Part shown: piece after piece, positions 1 to 10,414 of the stretch
How positions within the stretch are numbered: position 1 is the first letter of the stretch
How the letters are laid out: every line of letters begins with the position of its first letter
Assembly: GCF_033568475.1 (NCBI RefSeq)
Contig: NC_133123.1
Location: 558,001-622,000, forward strand
From: Henckelia pumila
Lineage: Eukaryota; Streptophyta; Magnoliopsida; Lamiales; Gesneriaceae
DNA length: 64,000 nt
Reading direction: 5' to 3'
The notes under the pieces: generated by a model
The model's input: the letters and a program-made list of their open reading frames with translations, nothing else
The model's database searches: none
Told to the model about the DNA's origin: nothing
Program-made: the position numbers and the translations under genes

Positions 1-61
1 CGAGAAAGAAAAAGACAAACAAATTCATAAGATGGCACTAAATTTTTTTGTAATTATATTA

Positions 62-376
62 AGGGAAAATTGCTTTTTTGGTCCTGTATGTTTGTCACTT
101 TGCGATTTTGGTCCTTTATATTTTCAGATTGCAGTTTTAGTCCGCTATCTTTATTTTTTTGGCAATTTTAGTCCTTTTTCCGATGTGGCGCTGACGTGGC
201 ACAAATTCAATGCTGATGTGGAGCTGACGTGTACAGTGCCACGTCAGCATTTTCGAAGAAAAAGGACCGAAATTGCCAAAAATCGAAACATACAGGACTA
301 AAACTGAAATGTGAAAACATAAAGGACCAAAATCGCAAAGTGACAAACATACAGGACTAAATTTGCAATTTTCCCT
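62..376. repeat. Foldback MITE with long inverted arms
   Basis: The two halves are near-perfect inverted copies. It opens AGGGAAAATTGC and closes GCAATTTTCCCT, and the arms contain repeated 'ttggtcct' / 'aggaccaa' blocks. A 7-bp direct repeat TATATTA flanks it (55-61 and 377-383) and is read as the target duplication. The central loop holds GACGTGG/CCACGTC motifs. Two short ORFs on opposite strands are by-products of the palindrome. The superfamily is not certain; Mutator-like or another foldback class is possible. Confidence 0.8.
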
Positions 377-1420
377 TATATTAATTAATTTCTAACTAAC
401 GTTTCAAAATTTAAAATAATATGGTGCAAAACAAACTCCTTGTGTTTACAATTCACATCACTTTATAACTGCTGGAATATTTTATTCATCTCAATATATT
501 TTATTTAAAATATGGATACGTAATTAAACACTATACTCGAAAGCAGCTTGCAAGAAGATCGAAAAAAAATTATGCAAAACTAAGCGAGGTGTTTTTTAGA
601 AAACATGAAATTTTATATATACAATTTGTACAAGATTATAATACATTGTAACCTACGTTTGGCCGTGCCAAGAATTTTTTTTTTTCAAAAATTTAAATAC
701 AAATCTTGATACAGATTATACAAATATAATAAGTGTCTGCACTACAGATGATTTAAACGTGGATTCGAAACTTGCTTATCTCCAGCAAAGAAATTACAAA
801 AAAATTAACTTTTTAAATCTACCTAAATAAATTAAAAAAACTATCTGCTATCAGCAAAAATCGAACCCGAGACCCGTTGGTCGTGCCAAGAATGCGGACA
901 ACCTATCATTGTGATTTAAGCAATGTTCTAAAAAGCAGTAGACAATATGCTACCCACCGCCTAGAGCGGGCCTATGCGGTTTAGGCTAAATATCAAATTA
1001 TTCTTGTTCATGATCTTAATATTTCTCCAATCAATTCTCTTTATCGAATTCAAAGTCAAAATTCTTCATCTTCATTAGATACAAATTATTAGGAAAATAT
1101 GAAAATTAATCTTTTTTAAAAATTTAATTTTTTTTAAAAATAATATATTATATATTAATCTAGGAGGGTTTTGAGCTGTTTAAGCGGCAATTAAGTGGTC
1201 TAGGTTGTCTATTAATGTAATTATAACATCCAGAGACATTAACTGTTTAAAAATCGAGGTGATGGACAACAACTTAGTGCCTAGAAGACGCCTTTTAGAT
1301 CAGTACTAGATTTAAGTCATTTAACATACATCATAAAATTCATTAGTTATAAAATTTTAATTTTGTTAAAATACTTCATATTTTCATGCATACGATGTAT
1401 TAAGAACAAACCTTAATTTA
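377..1420. other. AT-rich non-coding stretch
   Basis: No convincing ORF. Around 855-905 the minus strand reads a tRNA-like B-box (GGGTTCGA) after a GTTGTCCGC segment, a weak hint of a decayed SINE. Nothing else stands out. Confidence 0.5.
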
Positions 1421-1604
1421 AGGGTAATGCTACATGTACATGGAGTGTTACACGTTGGCTTACACAATGCATTTGAAATTACATGATTATCCTACATGCA
1501 TTTTTGAAAGATTTTTTCCAAATAAAGTGCAGGGATAATCATGTTATTTCAAATGCATTGTGTAAGCCAACGTGTAACACTTCATGTACATGTAGCATTA
1601 CCCT
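1421..1604. repeat. Short foldback MITE (184 bp)
   Basis: Inverted arms of about 70 bp: the left arm starts AGGGTAATGCTACATGTACA and the right arm ends with its near-exact complement. The loop is about 40 bp. A 7-bp repeat TAATTTA flanks it (1414-1420 and 1605-1611). The arms are almost unmutated, suggesting recent insertion. It is related in style (AGGG start, A/T-rich 7-bp flanks) to the element at 62-376, but the sequence differs. Confidence 0.85.
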
Positions 1605-4600
1605 TAATTTAAATCTAAATGCATTAATTTCACATTCATTTATCTACTCATGCTACAAATAAAATCAACAATGGCTAGCTACATATTTCTAATTAACTCC
1701 ACAACAAGTTTTCCCTTTTTAGTACAGCAATATATTTTTATCTTGATCCTAATGATCGAATTAATGTCGTATCTCAAAATTTATTACGTTAGTTTGGTGA
1801 TATATATATATAATATCTATATATATATATATATAATATCTAACATATATTCACACAATGCCTCTGCTCGATTAGTAATTGTTAGGACCTAGCGCTTATC
1901 ACTAGGACAAAAGCTAAAGTTGTTAGCCAAAACACAACTTTATTTCATTATATTTGTGACAACACAGTTAGATCGGGTTGTTGATCTCACAAGTCTAGGG
2001 TAGAACGTGTCTTACTGTTGGTGTCCATATTTTACGACCCACTAGCTAGCTTGCCAACCAAAACAAGCAGCGTAACGTGAGCAGCTTGACGAACTAATTA
2101 AAGCTTTCCAGGACGTCATCGATCCTAGTAATACTCTAACTCATGCAGTCATGCACACTTAACCCAACAATATATAATATTATTATTTATTAATTGGTTC
2201 TCAATTGCTGCAATAATTTCATGACGTACTTTCGCCATATTCAGTCAGCTATACTTTATATAAACATTCTCGTACTGTTCGTGTCGTGTGTCCGCATGTG
2301 GATCGATCACAAATATTGACTGTGATTAATAGTTGAAACTCGAAACCTAAACTTTGGACACGCAGGAAAAAAAACGAGAGGGCATATGCTGGGGACTATG
2401 CTTGCATATATTATCAATGGGGCCTCAAGGTATCAGTTCTATTCTCCAGCAATGGAATCACTTATCTTCAATATATACTTGGCTTTTTCGAGGCACTGAT
2501 ATTAATATATTTTTTAATGTGACGTTTCCACGGTTCAATAGGAGAGGATAGATCACTCGTATATATTTTCACTTTACTTTTATTTTTGCACTTTCTTGAA
2601 TGACATGCATGTTACAATATATTGGATACATTGCATTAAATGTACGGAATACAAAAAGGGAACGGGATATTGCAGATGCTCACAGTCACAGCTTCTCCAG
2701 CCCTTCAATTTTTATTGCGTCCCTCCGAATATTAAAGGGTCAAAACATTAACCTGCATGAGTTTCGAAAATCGACATGATGAATTTGCAAAGGAATTATT
2801 TCAGCATATACTGCTTGTACGAGAAAAAAAAGTACTTGTAAATGCACCCTATATATATGTACATTCTGAGACTCAAATATTTATATCGGACTGCATATAT
2901 ACACCATTCATGAGATGTGTAAATGCATTCCAGGGCAATTACTCTTTCGGCAGAAGCTTATTATAATAAGGGCTCATAATGCAGCCTTTGTTATTGCAGC
3001 AGATTTATAAGTAAGCTCACTGCCAAAGGAGATTTGCCCCGGGATGCAACTGTACTACAAGCACCTAAAAATTCATTCATTGCTTTAATGCTTATTTAAC
3101 CCCGAAATGCCGCTCTACTTGGCTTCATCCATCATACAGAGGTAATACTTTATGTATATGTTTAAATTTTAACATCAAGCTATTTTGCCAAGATCTTGGA
3201 AGTCGAGCATGCATGTGGCAACATTAATACGGTTTTATTTCTTTCTTTTTTTTTAATCTTTTTTTTTCTTTTTTTTTTGTCTTTTTACCAATTTTTAAAT
3301 TGTGGATAAGTTTTAACGATTTTTTTAAAGAAAAGTATATTGGAAGTATAATTTTGTGATGTTTTGACATCATTCCAAAACTTGTGCATGCATATAATTA
3401 TAAACCAGCCTCTTGTTGTACGCATTGCATGTTGAATAGTTCGTTTTTATAATAAAATTGTATTTCAATTAAAACTGTCAAATAAAATGATTGTATTATA
3501 TATTAAATACAAAAATTAGGAAAAAAAGAATAAAAATAGTTAAATGAAAAAAAAAAATTATAATTGAGGAAAAAAAATTGAGATAGTGGAGGGAAGCGGT
3601 TTTGTATGTGTGTGTGTGTGTGTGTTTTTTTTTTTTTCAATTTAAGTTTTATTTTTGTGGGCATACGAAGAAACCAAACTAAAGAACTCGATCTTACTAT
3701 TAGGAAAAATTGGTGCGACCACTTGGTTTCAATCTCGTTTTGATCTGCTTTGATCTCGAGTTAATCAGTAATCACTGCTAAAATGAAATCATCTACTTCC
3801 GACTTATTTTTCGCTAATCTAAATAACAGAGTGTATTAATTTACCAGCTTAGGATTTTAAACTTTAAAATAAATTTTTTTTTATTAAGCTATCAAATTAA
3901 TCAGAATTTATCAAAAATTATATTAATTTTTGTTTAAAAAAAAGCAGACCATCATGTGGCTCTGCTATAGGGGATATTTTGTGGGTGAATAATGGTGATG
4001 CTAATTTTCTTCATTTAACGTTTTCTTTCTTTCTTTTCTTTTTTTTTTTTTCCACTAACAGCTGGGTTTGTTCTATTTCTTTGTGAGTAATTGCTTCCTC
4101 GTCCATCCCAACTATACATGCCTTTCTCTTTTTTTTCGATTTCCCAAATATATAGTTTAATTTGTACGTTTAATAGTTTTTTTTTAAAAAAAACGTGTAC
4201 AACAAATGTTTGAAATAATTGAATAAATATAAAATATGATTTTTTTAAACTTTAATTTTCCAATAATTTTATTAAATTGTGTAGGAAAAAAAAGTCTATA
4301 TACTAATTAACATGTAATATTTAATCAATATATACATACGCATACGGATGATGTCATGGAATCCTTGAGTTAACGCACGTTGAAGTGTGAAAATGAAGGG
4401 ATTAAAAAAAAATCGCAGCCTTTAATTTTCAAAGTAAATTATTTTGGGTCAAACGATTGGCTGCATTCAACCATGAGCGTGTGCATCTCGTGAAGTGTTC
4501 ACGTATTTACTAATTTTCAAATAAAAGTATTCGAAATACAAACAAATACAATACACGTTTATTTCGGTCAACATATTTTAATATTCCTATGTATAATATT

Positions 4601-5213
4601 CTCTGTTAACTTTTCATTCATTTCAATTAATCTTTCGCTTGTTAATGATATGTTAGTACCATGGAGTATTATATATCGTCAATATAAATCTGAAGATTAC
4701 TATTGTGTTATAAATATATAAAGTTTTTGACCTAAAATCATTTTATTAGAAAACAATAAATATATTTTTTAATTTTACATCGAGATGGATTATATATTAT
4801 AATTAATGTTGATTACGAGTGCGATATTTATATATAATTGACACCAAGAATTCAGTCGTAGTCATTTTGTCAATTATCGATCAATTTCAAATTCACTTCG
4901 AATATTCGATGCCATTTATAAACGTACTGTACCCCACGATATTAATTTGTTTTGTCTTTAAGCCAATTAACCAACATTTTCGATGGCTAAGTTTTCTAAT
5001 ACAAGCAACGAAATTAATTTCAAAATAATAATGATAACAATAAAGAATCTTTTCCCACGAGAACGTAAAGAAGATGATATAATAATAATAATAATAAAAC
5101 GTGTAAATAACCCGATTGGTCAATGTACTAAACTTTAAAATAATATATACTATTACGTGCAAAACGAGTGGTTTGAATGCCATTTTCAGGTCAACGCCTT
5201 CCTTATTAATTTA
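1605..5213. other. Long AT-rich intergenic region
   Basis: No ORF above 100 codons and no recognisable domain. It contains a (TA)n run near 1800-1835, a (GT)n run near 3607-3625, poly-T/poly-A tracts and an (AAT)n run near 5077-5097. A good TATA-like string sits at about 2256-2268 with no coding sequence behind it; a non-coding transcript is conceivable but not shown. I see no gene here. Confidence 0.6.
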
Positions 5214-5226
5214 CTATATATATATA
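5214..5226 (+). promoter_or_regulatory. Probable TATA element of the DUF1685 gene
   Basis: An uninterrupted TATATATATATA lies about 105 bp upstream of the ATG at 5329, leaving a short leader. The tract T(9)GCAG just before the ATG also resembles a 3' splice site, so a leader intron cannot be excluded. Confidence 0.4.
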
Positions 5227-5328
5227 GATAATAATGACTTCCACACATCCATTATCACAAATCTAGCTGAGGGGAAAATCTAGCTAGCCTAAAAATAGTT
5301 GCTACATTTTTTTTTGCAGCCGCCATTA

Positions 5329-6048
5329 ATGGAAGCGGAGGATTTTGTAAACCTCTTCGATTCTTTATGGTTCTACCCCAAAGTTTTCCAAAAACATTCG
5401 AATTCACCAGCAGCTCCGCTCGCGGCCCAAAATCAAGAAAATTCAGGAAGACAAAGGGCGCCAAACAAATTAAGCATCCATTCTAGATCGAGAAGCCATG
5501 ACCATATCATAATAAAACGTGATGATACGAGTTCTCCAAATTCAGTACTCTTTCCAAAACCCCAACTCGAAACCATTCTCTCACAAAAAGAAATTTCGCA
5601 AGAAATCCCAATTATTACAACCCTTACGAAGAAACCCAAGGAAGGGTTCGAAAGATCGAGAATTAAAGGTTCCAGCAAGAGCTTGTCGGAGCTGGAGTTC
5701 GAGGAGTTGAAGGGGTTTATGGATCTTGGTTTCGTGTTTTCTGCAGAAGATAAGAATTCGAGTCTTGCGGACATCATTCCCGGTCTGCACAGATTCGGAC
5801 AGAAAAATGAGTGTCGTCAAGTACTGCAAGAAGATCAGACAACAAGTACTGCAGGTGTCGTGGTTGAAGAATTTGGTGGATATTCATATTCAAGAGCGAG
5901 GCGGCCATATCTTTCTGAAGCGTGGGAAATATTAGAGAAACAAAGCAATCCATTGAGTAATTGGAGAGTTCCTGTTCTTACCAATGAGATTGTGATGAAA
6001 GACAGTCTGAAATGGTGGGCTCACGCTGTTGCTTCTGCTGTCAGATAA
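5329..6048 (+). CDS. DUF1685 family protein
   Basis: Single-exon gene of 239 codons. Its function is unknown; the DUF1685 family is plant-specific and uncharacterised. The diagnostic core lies at about residues 117-160: SLSELEFEELKGFMDLGF, then SLADIIPGLHRFG. A C-terminal segment RRPYLSEAWEIL and a conserved tryptophan pair (KWWAH) close the protein. The N-terminal half is Ser/Lys-rich and probably disordered. There is no signal peptide or membrane span. The start was chosen at the first ATG (MEAEDFVNLFDSLWF), because the frame upstream opens only with a TTG. TAA stop; AT-rich 3' flank. The frame is intact with no sign of decay. Confidence 0.9.
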   Translation: MEAEDFVNLFDSLWFYPKVFQKHSNSPAAPLAAQNQENSGRQRAPNKLSIHSRSRSHDHIIIKRDDTSSPNSVLFPKPQLETILSQKEISQEIPIITTLTKKPKEGFERSRIKGSSKSLSELEFEELKGFMDLGFVFSAEDKNSSLADIIPGLHRFGQKNECRQVLQEDQTTSTAGVVVEEFGGYSYSRARRPYLSEAWEILEKQSNPLSNWRVPVLTNEIVMKDSLKWWAHAVASAVR

Positions 6049-7043
6049 TTTAATTAATTAATTCAGAGCCTCTGGTTCATGTATTCCTTGTTTTCTTCTT
6101 TTTCCCTTTTTCTAGGTTCATTTGTGAGTATATATGATTTTCATTTGACTTGTAAATTACGAGCATATTAAAGCTTGATAAAATTTTGTGTGTTTTTTTT
6201 TTTGAAAGATTATTGAATTTGGATCTTACGTCATATGTTTGTGTTTTTCATTCTCTGTGAATTAAGTAATAATTGTTGAAAATTTTTCGTTAGATACATT
6301 CATATAACACAAAGTTCATGCATTAATATTGCAGTTTAGATGAATTTTAAATTTCAAGTTTTAGGCAGTGTCCTCTTTTTTAAAAATTTAAATAATTTAT
6401 AGCAAAGTAATTAATCATAATCTCAATAGAACAAGCTTAACGAAGAAAATACTAAGGTATTTTTTGGTAGAGCTTTTAATAAGCACTTCTCAACTTTTTC
6501 TTAATAAAAATTTGAAATTTTTTAAAATTTTGTTAACGAAAAGGTGAAAATTATTTTCTAAAAACTCTGTCAAACACCTCAGCTCCTAACACCTATATAT
6601 ATATATATATATATGTTAAAAGACAAGAATTTCTGTCAACAAAATGGCCTCATTTCCGCACCAAAAAAGTAGGAAAGACAAGATTTTGTGAACAAAATGG
6701 CCTCATTTTTTGGGTTAAAAAGTACCAGTAGCCACTGATAATGGATAACATAAGCCATCTGCTTCCATCGACATGGCTTTATTCGAAGCTTACTTTTTTT
6801 CAAGAATCAATATAAATTAATGTACTGTGATAATCTTTTTTTTTATCCCTAGATTTACACCTACGTCACCGATCCACATGGAATCCAGCTTGCGCTCTAG
6901 GCCTAGTGGCTACTTTGTTCAATAACAGGGTGGAAAAGCACAGTTGTTGAATGTGGATTGGGCTGCAACTGTGTGTCTGTGTCCAATGACAATAATGCCC
7001 CTAAGAAGAAAAAAAATATAAAATGATTATGGAAAAATATAAT
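6049..7043. other. Intergenic, with a decayed MITE-like patch
   Basis: The 3' flank of the DUF1685 gene, then AT-rich DNA. At about 6455-6590 a stretch starting 'ttttttggtagagctttt' and ending 'ctgtcaaacacctcagctcc' looks like a degenerate MITE, and a related patch occurs near 32975-33140. An (AT)n run lies near 6596-6615. No gene seen. Confidence 0.45.
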
Positions 7044-7115
7044 TCCGTTGCCGGGACTCGAACCCGGGTCTCTCGGGTGAGAGCCGAGTATCCTAACCAA
7101 CTAGACTACAACGGA
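7044..7115 (-). tRNA. trnE-CUC (nuclear): tRNA-Glu (anticodon CUC)
   Basis: The complement folds into a complete 72-nt cloverleaf. The 7-bp acceptor stem is TCCGTTG/CAACGGA, the anticodon stem CTCGG/CCGAG holds loop CTCTCAC with anticodon CTC (plus-strand bases 7079-7081), and the T arm carries GGTTCGAGTCC. The A box (TAGTCTAGTTGG) and B box are intact. There is no intron and no encoded CCA, as expected for a nuclear tRNA gene. It matches the standard plant cytosolic tRNA-Glu(CUC) pattern. Confidence 0.97.
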
Positions 7116-7862
7116 TTTGGGATCGTTTCTGCACATTTTTTATTTATTGAAAACATTACCCATTTTTATTTGCTTTGTGCTTTCCTTTAAAATCAAATGG
7201 CGATGTTGTTCTTGACTTCTTTCTCGGTACGTCGCGAGTATCACGAGTCTTGCTACTATTTTTTTGGTTTGTTACTAAATTTTAAGTACACATAAGAAGC
7301 TCACTTTTTATTACAAAGGAAAAAAAGTTTCAAATTTCAATAAACTGTGTAAATTTTTTTATGCATGATTTTCAAGAACAAATGTTTTGGTTCAAGTTGA
7401 AGTCGTTTGCGTCCGTATGACAATAAAAGTTAGCACGTTTGCATTTTCCATAAAACTTTTTGGCCCCTGAACTTTGAGTGGTTTACTTTCACACAATTTA
7501 TATGATTCAACGAGCAATTGAAATTTCACTACCATAATGTGTAATATTGTTCGGTAGCACTCCTTATAACACAATTCAATCAAAGTCCGTTGGTGATCAA
7601 GAATCCAAGTGTATATATGACTATTTTGTGAATCTTTGAAACTTACAAATGAGAGGGAAAAAAAAATACAGACTGAACAGTAAAGAGAAATTGAAACAGA
7701 ACCTAAAACTCAGCCTAATAAACTGAAGATTGTGCAAACATCAAGAATCCAACTCGCCCGACTTCAAAAGGAATCACAAACAATGGTGAATCAACTATTC
7801 ACACAGACAAAAACAGACCTTTCGCAACATATGAGTTCGTGCTGGGAATTTTACTTGCGTTC
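7116..7862. other. Region downstream of the RING-CH gene
   Basis: Non-coding AT-rich DNA, part of it presumably the 3' UTR of the minus-strand RING-CH gene. No ORF with recognisable content. Confidence 0.5.
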
Positions 7863-9140
7863 CTAGAACATATTTACTCGGAAAAACCAAGGAAGGATGA
7901 ATGCTATTACCAGACATGCCATTAAGAAATTACACAACGGTTGTCCACGCAAACACCTTCTGTTGTTATCTGATGGCATATTACCAGTATCAGATGATCT
8001 ATGGTCATTCCATTCTTCCATAAATTCATTATTGCCAACACCTTTGATGTTTTTTGCAGTCTCACCACAAATTTCGCAGAATCTGCACGGGATGAATTGA
8101 AATCAATCACACACTACTAAACAGAGAAGAAAGTGTAAGGGAAAAGGACTTTAAAGCAAGCCGAAACAGTTTTTCAAGTTATGAACTAGCTTATGAAGTT
8201 CAAAGTTCTTGAATATAATACAGAAAAGCCACAAATTTTACAGCTCCGAGGATTCCTACAAGTTTCAACCCGTTCGGCCTAGTCCAGCCAAAAGCTTGAT
8301 TTTGAAAACGAAAAAGAACAGAACTGAAACATAACCACACAAATTCTTGAGCCATGATTAAAACATTCATGCAAGCAAAAGAGCAGCCCTCTTTTCTCTC
8401 TCGAAAATAATAGTTAATTCGATTACTAGTCTACTGAACACAGCACGCACTCCTCGATGAGGACTTAACTTCAACGTTTCCCATTCGAGATCACCCCAGC
8501 TTAACACGAGACAAAGGCTCCTAACAACTGGCATCTACATCTTCCATGCATGCCAAGATCAATTAAAACTACTTTTCCGCAAACAATATGAACACATCTA
8601 AGAGGCTCAAAATACCAAACAAGATTGCTGACATCAGATTAGAAAAAAAAAACAACAAATGCAATGAAAAAAGCAATACTACAATACACGTACTATTGTT
8701 CCTTTTAAAATATAGACATTTAATAAGAACAAGAGTTAAGAATACCTATTCCCTCGAACACCAAACCAAGCCTCACCACAATCCTGGTGAACAACCTCAA
8801 GCTCACCTTTACATCCACAACCAAGTTCAATCAAATCATTTAAACTCTTCCCACTTTCCTTTGGACTCAAATGGCAAATTCTACAAACCCTATAATTTTC
8901 TCCGCAAGAATCTCTGCTGTTTACATCAATCACACAAGAAGACGACTTATCTTCAATTTTTGCGGCATCATCCACTGACACCGGATCACTAAGAGCTGAC
9001 CCATTCGACCCCGCGTTTGGATCAGAAATTTCACTTCCTCCCATCTCAATCACAGTCTCCAGATTAACCGAATTTCTTGGTTCATCTTGGGCAAGATCTC
9101 GGGAGACTCTTTGATTGATTTCTCTTGATTCCGGATCCAT
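7863..9140 (-). CDS. RING-CH (RINGv/MARCH-type) membrane E3 ubiquitin ligase
   Basis: Two exons: 9140-8746 and 8082-7863, joined as AATAG|GT...GCAG|ATTC, which completes the codon for Arg132 and gives 204 aa. The domain is a C4HC3 RING-CH finger: Cys86, Cys89, Cys108, Cys110, His118, Cys121, Cys134, Cys137, with the last pair (FCEICG) supplied by exon 2. The C-terminus ends in a hydrophobic segment (about 182-200, LCNFLMACLVIAFILPWFF) that probably anchors the protein in a membrane with the finger in the cytosol. In this family the finger recruits an E2 and ubiquitinates membrane proteins; the substrate is unknown. The N-terminal 80 residues are acidic and low-complexity. An upstream in-frame ATG at 9209 would add 23 residues; I prefer MDPESREINQ. 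All zinc ligands are present and the gene looks intact. Confidence 0.93.
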
Positions 9141-10038
9141 AAATGCTTGAACAGCGATTCTCCAATCAAAGTCAAAGCTTTTGAAACAAACCCAAGAAAA
9201 CAACTTCAACAGGAATCTACACCAAAACCAAACTATATGAAGGCGTGAAAATCAGAGTCAATCTCGGGCTGGGGTGAGCAATGGGTAGGTGAAACGTTGA
9301 GGGAAGTTGGCATATAGATCTATAAAGAAACAATCTTGATAAATAGGGACAAAGCTCGAAGAGATGGGGGACCTGGTCTGAATTTATATGGGGATTTTAG
9401 TATTTCGCTGTCGAATTTTGTACTCTTTTCAACTTCCTTATCTCAAATCGACAGTTGACTTTCAAGAACAGATAAAGAATACAACTACATCTACAAGTGG
9501 CATGTTACTTCCACTCTATGTCTCACTTCTGAGACAGTCTAATCTAATATTAAAACTCGTGCTTATCGAGCTTCTATTTGTTGTTTACTCTCTCAAAGTT
9601 TGAACCAACGACTAAATCTATCCTATATTTTTTAAAAAAAATAACAGACAACTACTGAACCACGCCAGTGGGCAGTGACTAAATTAAAATCTTTTAAACA
9701 TTTTTTTTTAAATATAAGTATCTACTTAATTATTGCTGTAATTTTTCCATCTACTAAAAGTGTTTAAGTAACGTTGATAAAAATTTCACTAATAGTTGAA
9801 CATAAATTTAAATGAATAATGTTCATATAGTTTTGATTCAATTTAATTAATTTGGAGTTAATGAGTTAGTTTTTTCATCTAAAATCAAATTTTATTTTTA
9901 CCATAATAATACGTGATTTTTTTAGAATAAAGTAATTACCAATATAAGATGAAAACAGGCTCTTAAGATAATCAGATCAAGCAATACAATAATGAAATAT
10001 GATCAATCATTTAATCTAACAAAGTTCAAATTCACTCA
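9141..10038. other. Intergenic, upstream of the RING-CH gene
   Basis: The leader and promoter side of the RING-CH gene, followed by AT-rich DNA. The ORF at 9388-9603 has no recognisable content and is taken as chance. Confidence 0.5.
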
Positions 10039-10345
10039 GGTTGTGTTTGGACAGAAGAATTTCAAATCTATGGATTTCGATTCTATTTAATTATTAACAA
10101 TGACACAATAAATCAAATCCTAAATCTATACACTACTTATTTATACATTAGTTATATAAAGTAGAATGCATTTCAAATGAATCCATTATTGGATGAATTT
10201 TAAATCTATCATGACTAACATGAAATATCATCTAAAATGAAAAGAATAGATTTGAAATTTATATTGCTATTTCGATATACAATAAAAGTACATTTGAATA
10301 TATTTGAAATCCATGGATTTAAAATTCTTCTATTAAAGCACAACC
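10039..10345. repeat. Tourist-like MITE (307 bp)
   Basis: Imperfect terminal inverted repeats: GGTTGTGTTTGGACAGAAGA at the left, and at the right the complement of GGTTGTGCTTTAATAGAAGA. Both arms continue into 'aatttcaaatc(t/c)atgga'. Flanking trinucleotides are TCA and TTA, close to the TTA expected for PIF/Harbinger relatives. It sits about 70 bp beyond the 3' end of the first receptor kinase. Confidence 0.7.
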
Positions 10346-10414
10346 TTAAAATTTAATAACGTACGGATTAAGCTGAAATAATAGGAAAATGTGATATGCT
10401 AAAATGATCAGCAG

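Noticed and set aside
2240-3150. A microRNA or other non-coding RNA gene behind a TATA-like string
   Set aside because: No known plant microRNA sequence and no long hairpin could be found by eye; too weak to call.
5433-5829. Minus-strand ORFs overlapping the DUF1685 gene
   Set aside because: Shadow frames of the coding strand; the plus frame carries the family motifs.
7044-7115. The tRNA as a SINE head or organelle-derived tRNA
   Set aside because: Full cloverleaf with perfect acceptor pairing, typical nuclear tRNA-Glu boxes and no SINE tail.
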